12,070 nucleotides of DNA, taken from Balneolaceae bacterium. Lineage in GTDB: Bacteria > Bacteroidota > Rhodothermia > Balneolales > Balneolaceae. The position numbers were made by a program, and so were the translations under genes. Numbering within the stretch: position 1 is the stretch's first letter; the number at the start of each line of letters is the position of its first letter. Below are positions 1 through 7,541 of the stretch, in pieces. A model generated the notes under the pieces. That model worked only from the letters and a program-made list of their open reading frames with translations. It ran no database searches and was not told where the DNA came from. Where the stretch lies: positions 1 to 12,070 of the forward strand of contig SKGY01000101.1 of the NCBI GenBank assembly GCA_007117235.1, in the 5' to 3' direction.

Positions 1-1297
1 AGTATCCGGAAAAAGAGAGCGAAGACACATTATAGTTAAGAACCGTGTCAGGCAGTGAAACATCAGGATCTCTGGACAGCTCTTCGTTAATTGAAAACTC
101 ATATGTTGCAGAAGCTGTAGATGATCTGTTTATCTGGTAGATCAGACTATTATTGAAACCAGACTGAAATAATTCAAACGCCGGTTCCAATTTATGAACT
201 CCAAATACACTTGTAATATTGCTGCTTCTTGGGTTAAAAACGTATGGAATCAAGTAGTCTGTACTTACCCTCTGCTCAATAAATGAGGCTCTCGCATTAA
301 ACCCAAGCCGGTGGCCATTACCATTAATATTTCGGTTTTGCCATCCCAAACTACCTCTCAATAGTTCTTCGCGCCCAAAGCCAATTGATGCCTGAACCGT
401 ACGTTTTGGGTGTTCACGCACCCTGATCAATACGTCAAGTGTACTGTCTCTAGGCTGTTCTGGCAATGTAATTGTGGCGAATCTAAACAGATGATGATTA
501 AAAATTTGGCGCTGAGATTCCTGCATTTTATCCCTGCTATATGGTTCTCCCGGCCTTATGTTTGTCTCCCTTAACAAAATCCTTTCAGGGACACTGAGAT
601 CACCTTCAACCACAATATTTTCAAAATATGTCTTCTCATTAGGGATTATTGTAACCACCACTGAGGCGCCCAATGTTACTGAATCAATATCTACTTCGAC
701 CATTACTTTGGGCCATGCATAACCCTCATTTTCAACTACTTGTAAGAAGCGTCCTTCTACATCAGCTGTTCGCAGTGATTGATATCTTTGACCAACCCTG
801 AATTCATGTCGCTCTACAGCTCTATTAAAACTTTGCGCCTCCTCCAACGCCTCAATTGTTTCCGGGTCAGAATCTATTACTACTTCTGATGATTCAATTC
901 GTACCGGGTTGCCTTCACGAATTATGAAATTCACTTCCTTTTGCCACTCTTTTTTACGATCGACTACCTCATAATCTATCTCAACATTTATAAATCCCCT
1001 CCTTTCGTAATATCTCATGAGTCGAATTCTGTCTCGCCTCAAATCCATCTCATTGAATCCGTAATCAGACACTCTCCTGAATAGCTTTTGAATAGGATTA
1101 GGATTTTGAGTCGCTATCAACTCCCTTAGTACCATACCCCTGTAGCTCTCATTACCTTCGAAATTAATTTTCCACACAACCGGCTCTCTGGATTCTTCCT
1201 GAGCTTGTGAGTAAGCTGGAAAAATCATGAACATCACCACTAATAAGTGTGATACACGGTATATCAATTTTATGTATTGCTTTCGTTTGATTAGCAA
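1..1297 (-). CDS. Omp85/TamA-like outer-membrane assembly protein, C-terminus beyond window
   Basis: Partial gene, open at the left edge (about 432 codons visible, no internal stop). The product looks like an Omp85-superfamily protein that inserts or exports proteins at the outer membrane. From the chosen start, residues 1-32 form a signal peptide (basic LIKRKQYIK, hydrophobic LLVVMFMIF, cleavage after AYSQA). Three POTRA-like repeats follow at about 40-134, 134-225 and 226-296. They show the helix/strand signatures YYERRGFINVEIDYEV and EVNFIIREGNPV, and later FENIVVEGDLSVPERILLRE. A beta-barrel begins near 297 (VREHPKRTVQASIGFG). Three POTRAs resemble TamA more than the five of BamA. The start is uncertain: TTG at 1297 gives a proper signal peptide, while ATG at 1234 would remove its basic end; TTG 1267 and GTG 1240 are also possible. 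No clear Shine-Dalgarno precedes any of them. It is divergent from the M14 peptidase gene. The family call is firm; the TamA subtype is inference. Confidence 0.85.
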   Translation of the reverse strand, partial: MLIKRKQYIKLIYRVSHLLVVMFMIFPAYSQAQEESREPVVWKINFEGNESYRGMVLRELIATQNPNPIQKLFRRVSDYGFNEMDLRRDRIRLMRYYERRGFINVEIDYEVVDRKKEWQKEVNFIIREGNPVRIESSEVVIDSDPETIEALEEAQSFNRAVERHEFRVGQRYQSLRTADVEGRFLQVVENEGYAWPKVMVEVDIDSVTLGASVVVTIIPNEKTYFENIVVEGDLSVPERILLRETNIRPGEPYSRDKMQESQRQIFNHHLFRFATITLPEQPRDSTLDVLIRVREHPKRTVQASIGFGREELLRGSLGWQNRNINGNGHRLGFNARASFIEQRVSTDYLIPYVFNPRSSNITSVFGVHKLEPAFELFQSGFNNSLIYQINRSSTASATYEFSINEELSRDPDVSLPDTVLNYNVSSLSFSGY

Positions 1298-1397
1298 TCT
1301 TTTGCTTAAGTTTACGTCAATTAGATAATAACAGTATTTCCCATTTGCTAAAACCGCATTCCATACACAGATTTAAATCCTCAATCGCTTCATATAC

Positions 1398-2678
1398 ATG
1401 TTTACAAACAGAATAACGCCGACTATAATTTTCATGGCGCTCATCTTGTTTATTCAGAGCTGCAAATCTTCTGAAACGTTCAGCGGATATTCATACGACC
1501 CTGAAGGTGTCACCGATACTCAAGACAGAGATATACAGGAACAACCGAAACGAACCATCGGATTTTTAAGTGACGGTGTGTGGATCAGTAATGAGTTTGA
1601 AGGCGCACGAGCTAACGACGTATTTCGGGTTGATGAATTTCATTATATAATAAGAATTGATCCGGAGATCAGTCCAATTAATAACAGCCCTTGGTATGGT
1701 TTTCGTATATGGAGTAATGAGACACGTAGTGTAACCGTTGAATTAGAGTATACGGATGGCAGACAGCGATATTTACCAAAAAAGAGTTTCGATGACGGTT
1801 TAAGCTGGGCAAACATTGACTCATCTAATTATCGAGTTGACTTAGAAACAGGCAATGGAATTCTACATCTCACTACAGAGAATGATCCGCTTTGGATCTC
1901 TGCACAGGAAGTATTTACCACAAGAGATTTTCGGATGTGGAAAGAAGATCTGATGAGTCTGCCATTTATTCAGTCACAGGTCATTGGCACCTCTCATTTA
2001 GGGCGCTCAATTAACCAGATTAAAATTTCTGAGCATTTAGATGAGCCTCTTAAAGGCGTTATATTTATATACGGCCGACAACATCCACCCGAAATACCAG
2101 GCTTTTTAGTTGGTTTGAAGTTTATAGAAACTCTCACCGCTGATACTGATCTTGCCATTCAGTTCAGGAAGTATTTTGACGTATGGGCATTCCCTTTGAT
2201 GAACCCGGATGGTGCTGATGGCGGACATTGGAGAACCAACGCTGCCGGAGTAGATCTTAATCGTGATTGGCTATTTTTTAATCAGCCCGAAACTGCTGCT
2301 GTTCGTAATGCTGTTCTGAAAATTCAGCTACGCTCTGACAGGAAACCATTTTATTCAATTGACTTTCACTCTACTGGAAGAACTATATTCTACCCAATTA
2401 GTCGGAATATCGACACGTTTCCACACCTCTTTGCCTATCGCTGGGCGGAAAGTATACAGCAAGCCCTGCCCGATACAGAACTGCTTGTTCAGCCGTTTGA
2501 CGTAGTCTCTCCAATTGCAAAAAACTGGAGCTTCAGAACGTTTGGGATTGATGGAGTTACATTTGAGGTTTCAGATGAAATGAGTGGAAATATGCTCGAT
2601 GAATTTGCATCCAAATCAGCTGAAACTTTTATGCGTTTGATGATCGAAGAATTTGAAAATTATATCGACTCCAACTGA
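1398..2678 (+). CDS. M14-family zinc carboxypeptidase, lipoprotein
   Basis: Predicted lipid-anchored metallopeptidase of the M14 carboxypeptidase family, 426 residues. Residues 1-21 are a lipoprotein signal peptide ending in FIQS before Cys22. An N-terminal beta-sandwich-like region (about 55-175) precedes the catalytic domain, as in the M14 branch that carries an N-terminal domain. The visible zinc ligands are H229 and E232 (motif HPPE) and H324 (DFHSTGR). The substrate-binding stretch NPDG (269-272), R279-T-N281 and GVDLNRDW (284-291) is typical of M14. The general base is probably E390 in VTFEVSDE. All catalytic positions are present, so it should be active, releasing C-terminal residues from peptides or trimming peptidoglycan peptides; the substrate cannot be read from the sequence. 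The gene stands alone on the plus strand, divergent from the Omp85 gene, with about 77 bp before the SCO gene. Start ATG 1398 gives a complete signal peptide. Confidence 0.9.
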   Translation: MFTNRITPTIIFMALILFIQSCKSSETFSGYSYDPEGVTDTQDRDIQEQPKRTIGFLSDGVWISNEFEGARANDVFRVDEFHYIIRIDPEISPINNSPWYGFRIWSNETRSVTVELEYTDGRQRYLPKKSFDDGLSWANIDSSNYRVDLETGNGILHLTTENDPLWISAQEVFTTRDFRMWKEDLMSLPFIQSQVIGTSHLGRSINQIKISEHLDEPLKGVIFIYGRQHPPEIPGFLVGLKFIETLTADTDLAIQFRKYFDVWAFPLMNPDGADGGHWRTNAAGVDLNRDWLFFNQPETAAVRNAVLKIQLRSDRKPFYSIDFHSTGRTIFYPISRNIDTFPHLFAYRWAESIQQALPDTELLVQPFDVVSPIAKNWSFRTFGIDGVTFEVSDEMSGNMLDEFASKSAETFMRLMIEEFENYIDSN

Positions 2679-2755
2679 AAAACTGCTTCATGATTTGTTC
2701 ACAAGCATAAAGTAAATTTCTCTTTATACAGATAATTAACCCGGTGTTATTATTG

Positions 2756-3340
2756 ATGAAAAATTCTATCACACTTCTACTAATGTTTTTGATGGCGATC
2801 TCACTTTCAAACTGCAGCGAGCCTGCGCTTGATGATTACGGTGATGTTCGATTTGAGCTAACTGATCAAAATGGAGAAACCGTAATATTCCCTGACGATT
2901 TTGAAGGCTCGCCTGTAGTTATGGGCTTCATCTACACTCACTGCCCCGATATCTGTTCGTTTATCACTGCAAATGTAGGTAATGTATACAAAGAGTTAGA
3001 TAACCCTTCAGACGTTCAGTTTGTTTTGGTTACGTTTGACCCTGAAAGAGACACTCCCGAAGTTCTAAAAAATTATGCAGCTGCGTTTGATATGGACAGG
3101 GAACCCTTTCAATTTTTAACAGGATCAGCAGACGTAATTGATCAATTTATGCAGCGTGTTAGTGTCCGAACTCAGGAATCTTTTTCCCGGGATTTAGAAA
3201 ATGGTGATCGAGCTTACTTCCTGAATCACTCTGATAAAGTTTTACTCATTGATCAAAATTCTAAATTGATCTTCGATTACGGTGGCAGCATGACTCCTGT
3301 ATCAATTATTATTGAAGATTTAGAAAAACTGCGTTCATGA
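2756..3340 (+). CDS. SCO1/SenC-family copper chaperone, lipoprotein
   Basis: Thioredoxin-fold copper-binding protein of the SCO1/SenC family, which delivers copper to, or reduces, the CuA centre of cytochrome c oxidase on the outer face of the inner membrane. Starting at ATG 2756 (194 residues), residues 1-19 form a lipoprotein signal ending LSN before Cys20. The copper motif CPDIC is at C63 and C67 within the typical context FIYTHCPDICSF. The conserved distal histidine is H158 in LNHSDKVLLID. The central FVLVTFDPERDTPEVLKNY stretch is also characteristic. A GTG at 2744 would add only four residues and has no better ribosome-binding site, so ATG is preferred. Its stop overlaps the start of the PCuAC gene by 4 bp (ATGA), so the two are translationally coupled. 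The three metal ligands are intact, so a copper role is well supported. Which oxidase it serves is not visible here. Confidence 0.93.
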   Translation: MKNSITLLLMFLMAISLSNCSEPALDDYGDVRFELTDQNGETVIFPDDFEGSPVVMGFIYTHCPDICSFITANVGNVYKELDNPSDVQFVLVTFDPERDTPEVLKNYAAAFDMDREPFQFLTGSADVIDQFMQRVSVRTQESFSRDLENGDRAYFLNHSDKVLLIDQNSKLIFDYGGSMTPVSIIIEDLEKLRS

Positions 3341-3795
3341 AAAATCCTCTTTATTTACTAGTTTTTTGCGCACTTATTATATCATCATGCACGGGTCAAT
3401 CCGATCGTACAGACGAGAGTGCTTTAATTACCGGCGAAGGAATTCACATTGAGGGCACATGGGCCAGGCCGGCAACAGAAGGCAGAATGAGTGCGACCTA
3501 TTTTTTGATTACAAACTTCGAAGACGAACCTGATACATTAATTGGTGTTCAATCTGATGTTGCTCAACTCGTGGAAATTCATGAGTCATATCAGATGGAG
3601 GGCGATATGATGGGTATGCGCGAAGTTCCTCAACTAGAAATTCCTGCCCAATCAACTGTAAGGCTACAACAGGGAGGTTTGCATGTGATGCTGATACAGT
3701 TAACAAGAACCTTGTCTGACGGGGATACTTTTGAATTGACCCTAAATTTTGCCAACTCTGAAGATATCACAATCGAAATTCCGGCTCGTTTGTAA
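3337..3795 (+). CDS. PCuAC-family periplasmic copper chaperone, lipoprotein
   Basis: Copper(I) chaperone of the PCuAC (DUF461) family, 152 residues, which works with SCO proteins to load copper into cytochrome oxidase. The signal peptide ends ALIISS before Cys18, so it is probably lipid-anchored. The cupredoxin-like domain spans about 35-150, starting IEGTWARPATEGRMSATYF. The copper-binding pattern is H82 (VEIHESYQ), a methionine cluster M87/M91/M92/M94, then H116-x-M118 (GGLHVML). M94 is 21 residues before H116, which matches the family motif; the H82-to-M94 gap is one residue longer than the usual ten. Most PCuAC proteins are soluble periplasmic proteins, so the lipobox is a mild variation that fits a Bacteroidota-type bacterium. 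It starts inside the stop codon of the SCO gene (ATGA overlap). An antisense reading frame inside it is a shadow. Confidence 0.93.
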   Translation: MKNPLYLLVFCALIISSCTGQSDRTDESALITGEGIHIEGTWARPATEGRMSATYFLITNFEDEPDTLIGVQSDVAQLVEIHESYQMEGDMMGMREVPQLEIPAQSTVRLQQGGLHVMLIQLTRTLSDGDTFELTLNFANSEDITIEIPARL

Positions 3796-3883
3796 CTACA
3801 ATAATCTTTGGTAAATACTCATCGAAAAAAGAGCTCAAAAAACTGTAGCCTACTACGACAAGCTTTCAGGCAAATATGATCGT

Positions 3884-4450
3884 TTGTACAATGCCTATCT
3901 GAAAAACACTCACGATCATCTGCTTTCAAAAATCGATCTGTCTCAACACTCATCAGTTCTTGACGTAAGCGCCGGCACAGGGCTTTTAGCTGAAGAGTTG
4001 ATCCTAAAATTTGGGCCTTTTGATCAGTTGGTGCTTAATGATCCATCAACTAAAATGCTGGAGGTGGCAGAAAAGCGTCTTAAGACTCATAATAATATTG
4101 AGTTTGCCGGCTTTTTCGCTGAGAAGTTAAACTTCCCTGAAAATACTTTCGATCACATTATCTGCCTTAATTCATTTCACTACTATGCTGATCAGGAGAA
4201 AGCCATGAAGCAACTAAAAAAAGTTCTGAAGCCGGACGGCACTCTTTGGGTGCAAGATTGGGACAGAGTTGGAGCGTTTAGAATTGCAATCAAATTGATC
4301 GATTGGTTATCACCGGAAAATATAAATGTCCGATCTCTGAACGAGATGAAAATATTGTTAGATGACCATGACTTTTCAATTGTTGAACAAAACCAATGGC
4401 GATTCAGATGGTGGAATTTCTTCTTTATTAGGGCTGATTTGAAGAAATGA
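3884..4450 (+). CDS. class I SAM-dependent methyltransferase
   Basis: Small Rossmann-fold methyltransferase with methyltransferase_11-type features. From TTG 3884 it is 188 residues. Motif I is VLDVSAGTG (25-33), the acidic residue ending strand 2 is D53 (LVLNDPS), motif II/III region is FDHIICLNSFHYY (89-101), and LKKVLKPDGTLWVQDW (111-126) is the usual post-motif strand. The substrate is unknown. The start is doubtful: the same frame is open back to codon 3815 and encodes a very methyltransferase-like leader (AYYDKLSGKYDRLY spanning the TTG codon). No ATG, GTG or TTG exists between the in-frame stop at 3812-3814 and 3884. The real start may be a non-standard ATA (3815) or ATC (3821), or a base change or indel near the A-run at 3825-3830 may hide it. 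It lies 88 bp after the PCuAC gene with no terminator between, and ends 1 bp from the convergent DUF779 gene. Confidence 0.85.
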   Translation: MYNAYLKNTHDHLLSKIDLSQHSSVLDVSAGTGLLAEELILKFGPFDQLVLNDPSTKMLEVAEKRLKTHNNIEFAGFFAEKLNFPENTFDHIICLNSFHYYADQEKAMKQLKKVLKPDGTLWVQDWDRVGAFRIAIKLIDWLSPENINVRSLNEMKILLDDHDFSIVEQNQWRFRWWNFFFIRADLKK

Positions 4451-4451
4451 T

Positions 4452-4814
4452 CTATTCTATGGGTTCTAAATTTGCCCGCTGTTCATCTGTAAACATTTTT
4501 GATTTAATCAAAAAACGAAGCCCCAAAGGAATTTCTATTGAAAAGCTTGATCCTCTTCCCTCTTTAACATCGAGAGTAAGCTGCATATGTTGCCAGTATT
4601 TAAACTGATCTTTGGCCATATAAAAAGGCGCTCCGTATACCTCTCCTAGTTTTACATCACTTTTCCCAATTCTGAATTGTCCCTCTTTGTAACACATTGG
4701 CGATGAACCATCACAACATCCACCACTTTGATGAAACATCAGTTCACCATGTTTCTCCCGCAATTGATCCATTACTTTTTTTGCTTCTTCTGTAATTAAA
4801 ACTCGTTTAACCAT
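4452..4814 (-). CDS. DUF779 family protein, partner of aldehyde dehydrogenase
   Basis: A 120-residue cytoplasmic protein of the DUF779 family, whose biochemical role is not established. It has a cysteine-rich motif HQSGGCCDGSSPMC (H28, C33, C34, C41), which could bind a metal or react with an aldehyde; that is inference. Later conserved-looking parts are VYGAPFYMA (59-67) and KYWQHMQLTLDV (72-83), and the C-terminal IPLGLRFLIK (95-104). There is no signal peptide or membrane segment. DUF779 genes are commonly found beside ExaC/AldB-type aldehyde dehydrogenase genes, and that is the case here: the dehydrogenase lies upstream on the same strand, although an intrinsic terminator separates them. 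Start ATG 4814 has no clear Shine-Dalgarno. Its stop is 1 bp from the stop of the convergent methyltransferase gene. Confidence 0.92.
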   Translation of the reverse strand: MVKRVLITEEAKKVMDQLREKHGELMFHQSGGCCDGSSPMCYKEGQFRIGKSDVKLGEVYGAPFYMAKDQFKYWQHMQLTLDVKEGRGSSFSIEIPLGLRFLIKSKMFTDEQRANLEPIE

Positions 4815-4849
4815 TATGATGAAGTGCTTTTAGCTGTTATAACTACTGG

Positions 4850-4866
4850 GTTCAGATATCCTGAAC
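4850..4866. repeat. short inverted repeat upstream of DUF779
   Basis: GTTCAG (4850-4855) and CTGAAC (4861-4866) form a 6-bp inverted repeat with a 5-nt spacer, between the terminator and the DUF779 start (4814). It could be a small operator or a stem in the leader RNA. A repeat of this size can occur by chance. Confidence 0.3.
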
Positions 4867-4870
4867 ATTT

Positions 4871-4900
4871 AAAAAAGCCTCCGGTTACAATAACCGGAGG
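4871..4900 (-). terminator. intrinsic terminator after the aldehyde dehydrogenase gene
   Basis: A perfect 10-bp inverted repeat (cctccggtta at 4878-4887 and taaccggagg at 4891-4900) has a 3-nt loop. On the minus strand the stem is followed, after one C, by six T residues (the A-run at 4871-4876). It begins 20 bp past the aldehyde dehydrogenase stop. It should stop most transcripts before DUF779, or allow partial readthrough. Confidence 0.9.
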
Positions 4901-4919
4901 TCTTAGGAATTGATTAGTT

Positions 4920-6437
4920 TTAGAAAAAGCCAAGTGCTTTTTTATCATATGATATCAGCATGTTTTTTGTTTGCTGATAGTGATCAAGCATCATTTTATG
5001 ATTCTCACGGCCAAAACCTGACTTTTTATAGCCTCCAAATGCAGCGTGAGCCGGATAAGCATGATAGCAATTCACCCAAACACGTCCTGCTTTAATTGCT
5101 CTTGGCACCTGATAGAGTTGATGCGCGTCTCGAGTCCATACACCGGCTCCAAGTCCGTACAACGTATCATTTGCGATTTCAATTGCTTCATCAACATCTT
5201 TGAATGTTGTTAGAGATGTAACGGGTCCAAAAATTTCCTCTTGAAAAACTCTCATTGAGTTATTTCCGGTAAAAATGGTCGGCTGCACGTAGTAACCATT
5301 CGCAATTCCATTTCCGGCTCCTACATCAGCTCTGCCTCCGCCCACTAACACTTTAGCTCCCTCTTCGCGTCCAACTTCAAAATAATTCAAGATTTTCTCA
5401 AATTGATCATTGGAAGCTTGAGCACCCACCATCGTCTCTGTATCTAACGGATGACCCATTTTTATTTTCTTCACCCGGTCAATTACGCGTTCAGTAAATG
5501 CATCTGCGATAGATTCCTGAACCAAAATTCTTGACGGGCATGTACACACTTCACCCTGATTTAGTGCAAAAAGTGCAGCTCCCTCAAGAACCTTATCAAA
5601 GTATTCATCATCAGCATCCATAACGCTTTCAAAGAATACATTTGGACTTTTTCCACCCAATTCGAGAGTAACAGGTATGATATTTTCTGATGCGAACTGC
5701 ATAATTAATCGTCCGGTAGTTGTTTCTCCGGTAAAGGCAATTTTCGCAATTCGCTCGTTGGTAGCTAATGGCTGACCTGCTTCGGGCCCAAATCCATTCA
5801 CGATATTTAAAACACCCGGTGGTATCACATCACCTATTAGCTCCATCATCATCATAATACTTGTAGGCGTTTGCTCGGCAGGTTTTACAACTGTACAATT
5901 TCCAGCTGCCAGTGCAGGAGCTATTTTCCACGCGGCCATAAGTAGGGGAAAGTTCCATGGAATAATCTGGCCAACAACGCCAAGTGGTTCAGGTAAATTT
6001 ATACTGACGGTGTGGCTGTCATGTTCCGAAATTCCACCCTCTTGAGTTCTGATTGCAGCCGCAAAATATCTGTAATGATCTACTACAAGAGGTAAGTCAG
6101 CATTTAACGTTTCACGAATTGGTTTGCCGTTATCAATTGTTTCTGCTCTAGCGAGATATTCAAGATTATCTTCAATAATATCTGCCATTTTATTTAGAAC
6201 AGAAGCTCGTTCAGCGGCTGATGATGCATTCCACTCAGGTGCTGCTTTATGAGCTGCATCCAGAGCAAGCTCAATATCTTTTTCATTTGAGCGAGCGGCT
6301 TTCGTGAACGGTTTTCCATCTACCGGTGAGATATTATCAAAATATTCTCCACCAACGGGTGGTACAAATTTACCACCGATGTAATTATCGTACTTCTCTT
6401 TAAACTTTGGACGTTCATGTAACATGTTGGACTCCAT
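4920..6437 (-). CDS. aldB: NAD(P)+-dependent aldehyde dehydrogenase, AldB/ExaC type
   Basis: Soluble aldehyde dehydrogenase of 505 residues that oxidises aldehydes such as acetaldehyde to carboxylic acids. It has the full catalytic set: IIPWNFP with N162, VVKPAE with K185, the cofactor loop FTGETTTG (235-242), general base E259 in [11 protein letters not shown], and catalytic C298 in [11 protein letters not shown]. From recall it matches E. coli AldB closely along its whole length, including [12 protein letters not shown] near the N-terminus, [15 protein letters not shown] near the C-terminus and the terminal QQTK region. It is therefore in the AldB/ExaC/AcoD subgroup; the cofactor preference (NAD or NADP) cannot be decided by eye. 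A second in-frame ATG at 6425 is possible, and no Shine-Dalgarno marks either. The divergent AraC-type regulator and downstream DUF779 gene support a regulated aldehyde-detoxification or alcohol-oxidation role. Confidence 0.95.
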   Translation of the reverse strand: MESNMLHERPKFKEKYDNYIGGKFVPPVGGEYFDNISPVDGKPFTKAARSNEKDIELALDAAHKAAPEWNASSAAERASVLNKMADIIEDNLEYLARAETIDNGKPIRETLNADLPLVVDHYRYFAAAIRTQEGGISEHDSHTVSINLPEPLGVVGQIIPWNFPLLMAAWKIAPALAAGNCTVVKPAEQTPTSIMMMMELIGDVIPPGVLNIVNGFGPEAGQPLATNERIAKIAFTGETTTGRLIMQFASENIIPVTLELGGKSPNVFFESVMDADDEYFDKVLEGAALFALNQGEVCTCPSRILVQESIADAFTERVIDRVKKIKMGHPLDTETMVGAQASNDQFEKILNYFEVGREEGAKVLVGGGRADVGAGNGIANGYYVQPTIFTGNNSMRVFQEEIFGPVTSLTTFKDVDEAIEIANDTLYGLGAGVWTRDAHQLYQVPRAIKAGRVWVNCYHAYPAHAAFGGYKKSGFGRENHKMMLDHYQQTKNMLISYDKKALGFF

Positions 6438-6456
6438 ACATTAATTTAGATTGTAC

Positions 6457-6485
6457 ATTTAACATGAATATAAAAGCGCTTCCAA
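6457..6485 (-). promoter_or_regulatory. candidate promoter of the aldehyde dehydrogenase gene
   Basis: On the minus strand TTGGAA (6480-6485) and TTAAAT (6457-6462) are separated by 17 bp, a weak sigma70-like pair. It would give a leader of only about 13 nt before ATG 6437. The -10 matches four of six consensus bases, so this is tentative. A weak promoter of this type would suit an activator-dependent gene. Confidence 0.35.
6474..6481. promoter_or_regulatory. 8-bp palindrome AAGCGCTT, possible operator
   Basis: A perfect 8-bp palindrome lies in the divergent promoter region and overlaps the -35 and spacer of the candidate aldehyde dehydrogenase promoter. It may be a protein-binding site, though AraC-type regulators usually bind direct repeats rather than palindromes. 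No second copy is seen in this intergenic region. Confidence 0.3.
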
Positions 6486-6526
6486 TCTCGATTAATATTC
6501 TCAAAAAGTTGCTCTATCTTCTCAAT

Positions 6527-6555
6527 TTGGTTTTATAACACCCGTTATCTATAAT
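6527..6555 (+). promoter_or_regulatory. sigma70-like promoter of the AraC-family regulator
   Basis: TTGGTT (6527-6532) and a consensus TATAAT (6550-6555) are separated by 17 bp. Transcription would start near 6562, leaving about 45 nt of leader before ATG 6608. The -10 box is perfect and the -35 has the key TTG, so this is the best promoter in the window. Confidence 0.6.
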
Positions 6556-6607
6556 GATTTATCGTCTGTTTAATAGCTTAAACGGATTCCATTTTTTATA
6601 GATCACT

Positions 6608-7516
6608 ATGAACAGTTCATTACATTCACATCATGCAATTCCTCAAAAGCTCGTAGAAAACCGAACAAGTTACGGTGGAAAAGACGCCGTTTTTTCGATT
6701 TATGATACGTATGAGGAAGCCAATCGCGTGGAACTTCATGCTACAAGTCCCATGTATTGCGGAATGATTTCCGGTAAAAAAATTATCCACTCAGGTGATG
6801 AGACGCCTTTTGATTTTATACCGAGTGAATCTTTGGTGCTACCGCCGGATCAAACAATCTACATTGACTTCCCCGATGCAAAAATGAATCAACCTACCAA
6901 ATGCATCACTGTTGAATTACCTCTTAATAGGGTAAATAGTGTTGTAGCCCGAATGAATGACCTGATTCCTAAAAGTAAAACTTCAGGGGAATGGGAGTAT
7001 GATTCAACTCAATCTGTTCATTTTAAAAATACAGGTTCGGTTGACCTGCTTATCGAGAAGTTATTTCATCTATTTACTGAAGATCACAGCCAAAAAGATC
7101 TTTTAGTTGAGTTAAATACTTCTGAACTCATCGTACATATGTTGCAAACCGAGTCAAGAAGTCTGCTTTTGAAGAATTATCGCAATCATGTTACAAGAAA
7201 CGGCATTGCAGCAGCTATTGAATACATCCATAAACATTTGGACAGATCAATATCTGTCCAAAAGCTCTCTTCTGTTGCATGCATGAGCAAAGCATCATTT
7301 TACCGATACTTCAAAAATGAGTTTGGGATAAGTCCGATCGAATATATTAACAATGAGCGAGTAAAAAGGGCTAGCTACCTTCTCAGGAAAAAAAAGATGA
7401 ATGTAACTGACGTAAGTTATGAATTGGGCTTTTCAAGTCTCAGTCACTTCATAAAGTTATTCAAAGATCAAACTGGTCTAACTCCTAAACAGTATCAGCT
7501 CAGAACGGTAAATTAA
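6608..7516 (+). CDS. AraC-family transcriptional regulator
   Basis: Cytoplasmic transcription factor, 302 residues. The N-terminal part (about 15-180) looks like the sensor region called AraC_N, including MYCGMISGKKIIHSG and ESLVLPPDQTIYIDFP. The C-terminal AraC/XylS DNA-binding domain (about 198-300) has two helix-turn-helix units: the first around 216-240 (VQKLSSVACMSKASFYRYF) and the second around 266-290 (VTDVSYELGFSSLSHFIKLF), ending with the family signature TGLTPKQY. It is transcribed away from the aldehyde dehydrogenase gene across a shared 170-bp control region, so it most likely activates that gene in response to an aldehyde, alcohol or related signal. The target and effector are inference from position. 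Start ATG 6608 gives the whole sensor domain; no strong Shine-Dalgarno precedes it. It converges on the tonB gene with 25 bp between stops and no visible terminator. Confidence 0.92.
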   Translation: MNSSLHSHHAIPQKLVENRTSYGGKDAVFSIYDTYEEANRVELHATSPMYCGMISGKKIIHSGDETPFDFIPSESLVLPPDQTIYIDFPDAKMNQPTKCITVELPLNRVNSVVARMNDLIPKSKTSGEWEYDSTQSVHFKNTGSVDLLIEKLFHLFTEDHSQKDLLVELNTSELIVHMLQTESRSLLLKNYRNHVTRNGIAAAIEYIHKHLDRSISVQKLSSVACMSKASFYRYFKNEFGISPIEYINNERVKRASYLLRKKKMNVTDVSYELGFSSLSHFIKLFKDQTGLTPKQYQLRTVN

Positions 7517-7541
7517 TCTATGAAGTTGTTTCTGTAGATCA

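Noticed and set aside
1317..1364. 15-codon reading frame (MECGFSKWEILLLSN) upstream of the Omp85 gene
   Set aside because: Could be a leader peptide, but it lacks a ribosome-binding site and any attenuator-like hairpin; open frames of this size are expected by chance.
7517..7541. Possible bidirectional terminator between the regulator and tonB genes
   Set aside because: No stem with more than a few pairs and no T-run could be found in the 25 bp.
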